Assembly (NCBI GenBank): GCA_021399405.1
Contig: JAAFKL010000408.1
Span: 1-9,939, forward strand
Source of the DNA: Candidatus Heimdallarchaeota archaeon
Lineage (GTDB): Archaea > Asgardarchaeota > Heimdallarchaeia > Heimdallarchaeales > Kariarchaeaceae
Reading direction: 5' to 3'
DNA: 9,939 nt
Below, piece by piece: positions 5,856-9,939 of the stretch. The notes under the pieces are model-generated. The model ran no database searches. It worked only from the letters and a program-made list of their open reading frames with translations, and was not told the origin of the DNA. Made by a program: the position numbers and the translations under genes. Every line of letters starts with the position of its first letter. Position 1 is the stretch's first letter.

Positions 5856-7265
5856 TTAAACATTTTTGCCAATATGACTCTGCTCTTGGGACGAGAAATC
5901 ATGAAATAGATCTTCAATAAGGCTCCCAATATCGGTACCTTTTACATAAGTCCGCTCTAATCGGTAATATTTCCCTAATTCAGGGTTGGAATCTAAAAGA
6001 AGTAATAGAAGGTTTGCTGTATGTTCCTCTTCTATCTTTAATGTCTTCACAATAATATCTAATTTGACTTCTGCACCCTCTCTAGTTTCTTGTATGAGTT
6101 CAAGTAGCTGATTCCATGGGCCAAACCACTTAATTTTCTTGTCAATAGCTTCAGCTACACTTGATTTAACATTTTCAACATCACTCAGGAAATTTTGCAT
6201 TTCTTTTCCTAACAATACTAGTTTTTCAACAGTAATATCAGTAATTATCTGTTTGTTATCATTTTGAAGAACCTCAACCAGACCATGTTGGAGTTTGATA
6301 TCTTGTTTTAGTTTAGTATTAAATGTGACTGCTTCCTGTAATTTTTGCTCAATATTATTTTTAGTATCTACTAAATCATTTGGAGAGGTTAATAAATTAA
6401 TTTTACTTAGAGTATGTTCCACAGATAATTGTTTAATCATTTCTTTGCTTTGCGAGAGATTTACATCCCAAATCTCTTGCATTTCAAAAATTGTGCTACA
6501 ATTTGCTTGTTCCACAATTGAATGAACATCTATCAAAAATTGTTTTCTATCATTTTTTGTGTCAATTAGTTCTTCTAGGTATGATGTAATCTCTTTCTCT
6601 TGTTCCCCTGCTTGAGTGTTTAATTTTTGGATTTCATCTAAGCTTAAATCTACAAAAATATGTTTTTTATTGTTCTGTTCCAATTCTATCAATGCAATCT
6701 GCAACTCAACGATCGTTTTAATTGATCCACGGTGGTGTTCAAGGGATCGAATTATTGTTTCAACTTGATTATTGATTGTTTCACAATCAGATATTGTATT
6801 TGCAGTCTTGAGTTGATCGAGGACATTTTTCGCTATGCTATCATTTAACACTACATTCGCTTGTTGGAACACCTCTTTCCATTTATCTCTCATTTGTTCC
6901 ACATTTTCAAATCCCTTGTCTTTTACCAATTGATATGCTTTCAAAACATTAAAACCAAGAACTTTCGCTTGAGATTGCTCCTCATCGGAAGAAAATCCTT
7001 TGTGAATTCCTTTTTTATATTCTTTGTAGCTAGAAAAACCGTAAGAATTAGCTTTTGTAATTTGATCAGTTCGGATATTATTAATTTTTTGAATTGTAAA
7101 ATCAATCGTCGCGATAATCACAAGGATAATTCCAACTACATAGAGATGAATACTCCCCAAAACAATTATGTATCCCAACAAGTCGAGGATTAAATATAGA
7201 AGTGAAATTATTAAACCTGAAATCAATAATATCAATATTCGTTTTGGTAATTCCTTTAAAATCAA
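5856..7265 (-). CDS. Membrane-anchored helical protein with 14-residue GF repeats and internal duplication
   Basis: A 469-residue protein of no family I can name. Two hydrophobic segments (about 10-31 and 33-56) form an N-terminal hairpin, leaving a long helical, cytosolic body. Gly-Phe pairs recur at residues 76, 90, 104 and 118, exactly 14 apart (GFSSYKEY, GFSSDEEQ, GFNVLKAY, GFENVEQM). The rest shows an internal duplication: about 121-236 aligns with about 259-366 (EQMRDKWKEV with FEMQEIWDVN, then VELQIALIELEQNNKK with IKLQHGLVEVLQNDNK). Translation starts at TTG (7263-7265), which overlaps the TGA of the upstream surface-protein gene as TTGA. An AGGAAGG seven bases before it supports this start, and an in-frame TAG (7278-7280) excludes a longer one. 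The protein is therefore probably made together with the surface protein and may act as its cytosolic partner. Confidence 0.75.
   Translation of the reverse strand: MILKELPKRILILLISGLIISLLYLILDLLGYIIVLGSIHLYVVGIILVIIATIDFTIQKINNIRTDQITKANSYGFSSYKEYKKGIHKGFSSDEEQSQAKVLGFNVLKAYQLVKDKGFENVEQMRDKWKEVFQQANVVLNDSIAKNVLDQLKTANTISDCETINNQVETIIRSLEHHRGSIKTIVELQIALIELEQNNKKHIFVDLSLDEIQKLNTQAGEQEKEITSYLEELIDTKNDRKQFLIDVHSIVEQANCSTIFEMQEIWDVNLSQSKEMIKQLSVEHTLSKINLLTSPNDLVDTKNNIEQKLQEAVTFNTKLKQDIKLQHGLVEVLQNDNKQIITDITVEKLVLLGKEMQNFLSDVENVKSSVAEAIDKKIKWFGPWNQLLELIQETREGAEVKLDIIVKTLKIEEEHTANLLLLLLDSNPELGKYYRLERTYVKGTDIGSLIEDLFHDFSSQEQSHIGKNV
6873..7040 (-). repeat. Four 14-residue Gly-Phe protein repeats
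   Basis: Four consecutive units, each opening with Gly-Phe, at residues 76, 90, 104 and 118 of the 469-residue membrane protein. Two further helical positions in the unit are mostly Tyr/Gln and Lys/Glu. The DNA is diverged, so this is a conserved protein repeat rather than a recent DNA expansion. Confidence 0.6.
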
Positions 7266-8698
7266 GATTTTGCCTTCCTATTTTGATATTTGAATGAGAA
7301 TACTGAGATAAATGGTAAGATAAACCAAGTCCAATTAAAACGAAGTAGGTCGATAGTTGATTTACTAGATCCTGAAGTATCAGTTCCTGAAGTATCAGTT
7401 CCTGAAGTATCAGTTCCTGAAGTATCAGTTCCTGAAGTATCAGTATCAGAAGTGGGTGTTGAATTGAAATCGTGGGGATCTGTTCCATTCTTAAATTCCT
7501 CGAGATTGGTGAACCCATCTGAATCAGGATCTTCACTCGCATCATCAATATTTAAATTAAGTTGATTATCTACTTCCCATCCGTCAGGCATTCCGTCATC
7601 TTCTGTATCTGGATTAAGTGGGTCACTTTCATACGTATATATTTCCACACCATCATCTAAACCATCATTATCAGAATCATTATTCGATGGATCAGTATAA
7701 TAATTAAAAATTTCTAAATAATCACTTAAGTCGTCATCATCGGTGTCAACTTTTAATGGATCAGTAAAATAAATATATATTTCATCACTATCAGATAGAG
7801 AATCATTATCGGTATCATCTAGAATGAATATAGATCCTGTAGAAAATCTTGCAGAAAAATCATCAAGTGGTGAACCTTCTGCAACCCCATTATTATTGCC
7901 ATCTAAGGTATTTCCGCTCAAATCAGTAACTGTTGCATTTACAATGACGGTGTAGACTTCATCATCTTCAAGTGGGGAAGCAGGAATGATCCCAAAAGAG
8001 TCTTTTCCAGGTGAAACGGCTTGAACGTTTAAGACATTATATCCTGAATCCTGAAGGTAAATAGCATTACTTTCAAAATATCTCGACCTGTTCATCTCTT
8101 CAGAAAATGCAATCTTTATTTCAACTATCCCGGTTGAGACGTTAACTTCTCCAGGTGAAGGTGATACACTGATCACAGTTGGATTGAAAAAATCAGGGGG
8201 TAATATTTGAGTTGTAAAAGTACTTACAAAATCATCTGTAGGTGATCCTTCTGCGACCCCATTCCCATTCCCATCTAACATATTCCCTTCCAAATCAGTA
8301 ACAGTTGCGTTTACAATAATAGTGTATGTTTCATTTTCTTTAAGAGGGACAGCAGGGCTAATCCCTAAAGAGTCTGCTCCAGGTGCCCAAGATTGGGCCG
8401 CTATGGTATTACCTCCTGAATCTCGGACAGAGAAATGATTGAATGTACCAATTTCATATGTTGATGTATTCATTTCTTCTGAAAATACAACTCCAATGTT
8501 AATTATTCCGATTTCAACAGCAGTTTCTCCTTGAGAAGGAGTTGTAGCGATTATTTTTGGAGGGGTAGTATCTATTTGATTAATTGAAATGGATGATCCA
8601 AAATAAGAGAGTTGTATCAGCATTAAAGTAAATAATGTAGTAATTATTACAGATCCATTTTTTTTGTAAAATAAAGAAACGAAGTTTGGCACAACCAT
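7262..8698 (-). CDS. Secreted surface protein: two Big_5 Ig domains, TSP3-type repeats, TM anchor
   Basis: A 478-residue protein. An N-terminal basic-hydrophobic segment (KKNGSVIITTLFTLMLIQL, 12-30) is a signal peptide or signal anchor. Residues about 46-163 and 170-287 are two copies of a Big_5/SbsA-type Ig-like domain, each with FSEEMN, PL...E.YT.IVNATVTDL.GN and DGN.NGVAEGSP.DDF. Residues about 293-411 hold four to five thrombospondin-3-type calcium-binding repeats (DTDNDSLSD, DTDDDDLSD, DSDNDGLDDG, DTEDDGMPDG, DPDSDGFTN). A TDTSG linker (about 418-443) follows, likely a flexible stalk or O-glycosylation site. A hydrophobic segment (453-469) with a basic tail, RKAKS, anchors it. It is predicted to project from the cell envelope in a Ca2+-dependent, stiff form, with a possible adhesion or S-layer-associated role. 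Its TGA overlaps the TTG start of the following membrane protein. Confidence 0.85.
   Translation of the reverse strand: MVVPNFVSLFYKKNGSVIITTLFTLMLIQLSYFGSSISINQIDTTPPKIIATTPSQGETAVEIGIINIGVVFSEEMNTSTYEIGTFNHFSVRDSGGNTIAAQSWAPGADSLGISPAVPLKENETYTIIVNATVTDLEGNMLDGNGNGVAEGSPTDDFVSTFTTQILPPDFFNPTVISVSPSPGEVNVSTGIVEIKIAFSEEMNRSRYFESNAIYLQDSGYNVLNVQAVSPGKDSFGIIPASPLEDDEVYTVIVNATVTDLSGNTLDGNNNGVAEGSPLDDFSARFSTGSIFILDDTDNDSLSDSDEIYIYFTDPLKVDTDDDDLSDYLEIFNYYTDPSNNDSDNDGLDDGVEIYTYESDPLNPDTEDDGMPDGWEVDNQLNLNIDDASEDPDSDGFTNLEEFKNGTDPHDFNSTPTSDTDTSGTDTSGTDTSGTDTSGTDTSGSSKSTIDLLRFNWTWFILPFISVFSFKYQNRKAKS
7273..7279 (-). promoter_or_regulatory. Shine-Dalgarno supporting a TTG start
   Basis: AGGAAGG on the minus strand lies inside the end of the surface-protein gene, seven bases before the TTG at 7265-7263. 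It is the main reason to accept the non-ATG start of the 469-residue protein and suggests translational coupling. Confidence 0.6.
7371..7445 (-). repeat. Five tandem 15-bp units encoding TDTSG
   Basis: The plus strand shows CCTGAAGTATCAGTT five times head to tail. The last unit differs only in its final base (A for T). On the coding strand each unit gives Thr-Asp-Thr-Ser-Gly in frame, so copy-number change would alter stalk length without breaking the gene. Near-perfect identity suggests recent expansion by slippage. Confidence 0.95.
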
Positions 8699-9102
8699 TA
8701 TTTATACCTATTGAGATTTTACAAAATGGCTATATCAAAAACATCGAATGTCTGTTTGATCCCATTTTTTATAACCTCAGAGAGTTTTTCGATCGAGATT
8801 AAATAAGTTTATTTCACAGAAAATCCATTATTTCATATATTCAATGCGTAGATTATGCGTTTACAATTAATATCAATTATCCGTTATTTTTAAACACGAT
8901 TGTAAATTATCAAATATCTAACAATCCTTCTACACTGGAGATGGCGACTGAGTCGATCGAATATTCATAATGCGATCTTTGAATTTCATGTCGATGATAT
9001 TGATTCGTGTATTGAATCATTGATTTCAAACTTTTCTGAAATAGAGGAAAAGAAGGAAGGGAGATTAGAGTAATTATTTCGATCTTTGACAAGAAATCTT
9101 GT
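8699..9102. other. 404-base intergenic region between two surface-protein genes
   Basis: No convincing gene is present. On the minus strand it holds possible promoter elements for the 478-residue surface protein: TTTGTAAAAT (8716-8725) about 22 nt upstream of its ATG, and a better TATA match, TTATAAAAA (8765-8773), which would give a leader of about 45 bases. Its right end carries a palindrome and a pyrimidine-rich tract behind the partial surface-protein gene. A 60-codon TTG-initiated frame (8910-9092) has no domain signal and overlaps those terminator-like elements. No tRNA-like or other folded RNA was seen. Confidence 0.5.
9044..9102 (-). terminator. Palindrome plus pyrimidine tract after the partial surface-protein gene
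   Basis: ACAAGAAATCTTGT (9089-9102) is a palindrome with 6-base arms directly abutting the TAA at 9103-9105. On the minus strand it is followed by a pyrimidine-rich stretch (9070-9044) including CCCTTCCTTCTTTTCCTC. The loop is very small and there is no long pure T-run, so termination here is plausible but weakly supported. Confidence 0.3.
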
Positions 9103-9939
9103 TTATTCCGATTTTCCTTCTCCCGTTATTTCTGACCCCTCGAAATCCGATTGCAGATCATCAAAAGCTTTGTCCATTCTGCGACGCTGCCGAATACGCA
9201 ACGCTCCTCCGGTAACTCCCAATCCACTAAGGGCTATGATTGCAATTGAGATCACAGTGGGGATGTTGAATCCATCAGAACCAACCTCATTTTGAACTGT
9301 AAATAATATTACTTCAGTATAAGAATTATTCGCAGTATCTGTCACGACAATTTGCAAACTGTGTGTTCCATCATTGAGGTTTCTGGTGTCTAACGATAGA
9401 CTATATAAATCATTATTCAGATCACACGTTGTATCAGCAATATCAACACATGCATCAATATCATCAATGAGAAATTCGACTCTCTCAATTCCATGCTCAT
9501 CCGATGGTGTGATCTCAATCAAGATAGATCCTTCCACAATTGCTCCTTCCACTATCCCATTAATAAGATTAATTGATGGAATTTTATCATCAATTACAGT
9601 AACGATAACAGTATGGGGTCTAAAGTTTCCATTTTCATCATAAACAGTTATACTGAATTCATAAACACCTAGACTTAATCCATCAATATTAATCGTAATT
9701 GATCCATTACTCCACTGAGTGGTTTCTTCAAAAGGAGTCCCGTTTTGATTTATATTATACACATCAGGATTTTTATCACCTAGTAACCAAGTTATTGTAT
9801 TGCCTATACTAAATTCTGAATAGTTAATGCTTGATGGTGAGGTTACATCTGGCAATGTACCATCAACTATGACCAACACGGTATCAGTGAGATAATTGCC
9901 TGATTTATCCACCACTGTAATTATAAAGGTATGAACCCC
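9103..9939 (-). CDS. C-terminal part of an Ig-like surface protein with TM anchor (5' end outside window)
   Basis: The frame stays open to the right edge, so the gene is partial. The first visible residues are GVHTFIITVVDKSGN, and the GTG at 9913-9915 is just the Val inside this repeat, not a start. Numbering from that Val, residues 1-18 end one Ig-like/PKD-like domain. About 22-109 are a second copy, with NTITWLLGDKNPDVYNI, an NG turn, and GVYEFSITVYDENGN matching the partial first copy. About 112-208 are a different Ig-like domain (VEFLIDD, LNDGTHSLQIVVTDTANN) with Cys156 and Cys164, a possible disulfide. A membrane helix (about 218-240) is followed by RIRQRRR and an acidic tail. This is an archaeal surface-protein layout with outside Ig domains and a short cytosolic tail. 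The ligand is unknown. The next downstream gene is the other surface protein, 404 bases away. Confidence 0.8.
   Translation of the reverse strand, partial: GVHTFIITVVDKSGNYLTDTVLVIVDGTLPDVTSPSSINYSEFSIGNTITWLLGDKNPDVYNINQNGTPFEETTQWSNGSITINIDGLSLGVYEFSITVYDENGNFRPHTVIVTVIDDKIPSINLINGIVEGAIVEGSILIEITPSDEHGIERVEFLIDDIDACVDIADTTCDLNNDLYSLSLDTRNLNDGTHSLQIVVTDTANNSYTEVILFTVQNEVGSDGFNIPTVISIAIIALSGLGVTGGALRIRQRRRMDKAFDDLQSDFEGSEITGEGKSE

Noticed and set aside
7371..7445. Possible CRISPR-like repeat array
   Set aside because: Units are 15 bp, contiguous with no spacers, and lie in frame inside a coding region.
7102..7548. Minus-strand frame with repeated LILQE
   Set aside because: It overlaps both the surface-protein and the helical membrane-protein genes in another frame; the repeat is the 15-bp array read out of phase.
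7290..7565. Plus-strand frame encoding repeated VPEVS
   Set aside because: It is the antisense shadow of the TDTSG tandem repeat inside a well-supported minus-strand gene.
8910..9092. 60-codon minus-strand frame opening with TTG
   Set aside because: It has no SD, domain or membrane signal and no clear coding composition. It overlaps the palindrome and pyrimidine tract behind the surface-protein gene.
9913..9915. GTG as the start of the right-edge surface-protein gene
   Set aside because: The frame is open to the window edge, and the codon is a Val within a conserved Ig-like repeat segment.

Overview
The window is AT-rich and looks like a chromosomal segment of an archaeon, most probably an Asgard archaeon (inference). 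Four things support this. A TATA-like box lies about 26-35 nt upstream of several start codons, as expected for leaderless archaeal transcripts. A small protein strongly resembles the eukaryotic ubiquitin-fold modifier UFM1. Two large secreted proteins carry Ig-like domains and end in a C-terminal membrane anchor, a style common in Asgard genomes. No tRNA, rRNA, CRISPR array or transposase was seen.

Layout, left to right. (1) 29-295, minus strand: UFM1-like beta-grasp protein ending in Val-Gly plus two residues, like a UFM1 precursor. (2) 488-2055, minus strand: a membrane-protein cluster. It holds a 4-TM protein, a protein with one N-terminal TM whose cytosolic domain is paralogous to that of the 4-TM protein, and a 34-residue TM micro-ORF. 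The micro-ORF lies in the same frame as the second protein and is separated from it by one TAA. (3) 2227-4511, minus strand: a two-gene operon with an all-helical protein of unknown function followed by an SPFH/Band-7 - coiled coil - SHOCT-like - TIR fusion that keeps the predicted TIR catalytic glutamate. (4) 4666-5757, plus strand, divergent: a soluble protein whose N-terminal half resembles the Cdc48/UFD1-type N-domain (double-psi barrel) and which ends in a zinc ribbon, with no AAA ATPase. (5) 5856-8698, minus strand: a translationally coupled pair. The first gene is a secreted protein with two Big_5-type Ig domains, calcium-binding thrombospondin-3-type repeats and a TDTSG tandem linker. 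The second is a membrane-anchored helical protein with four 14-residue Gly-Phe repeats and an internal duplication. (6) 9103-9939, minus strand, running off the right edge: the C-terminal part of another Ig-like surface protein with a TM anchor.

The most notable content is the combination of a UFM1-like modifier, a membrane-scaffold (SPFH) protein fused to a TIR domain with an unknown helical partner, and a Cdc48-N-like adaptor. The SPFH-TIR operon is the best candidate for an undescribed NAD-related immune or stress system. This rests on domain logic only; no activity can be shown from sequence.
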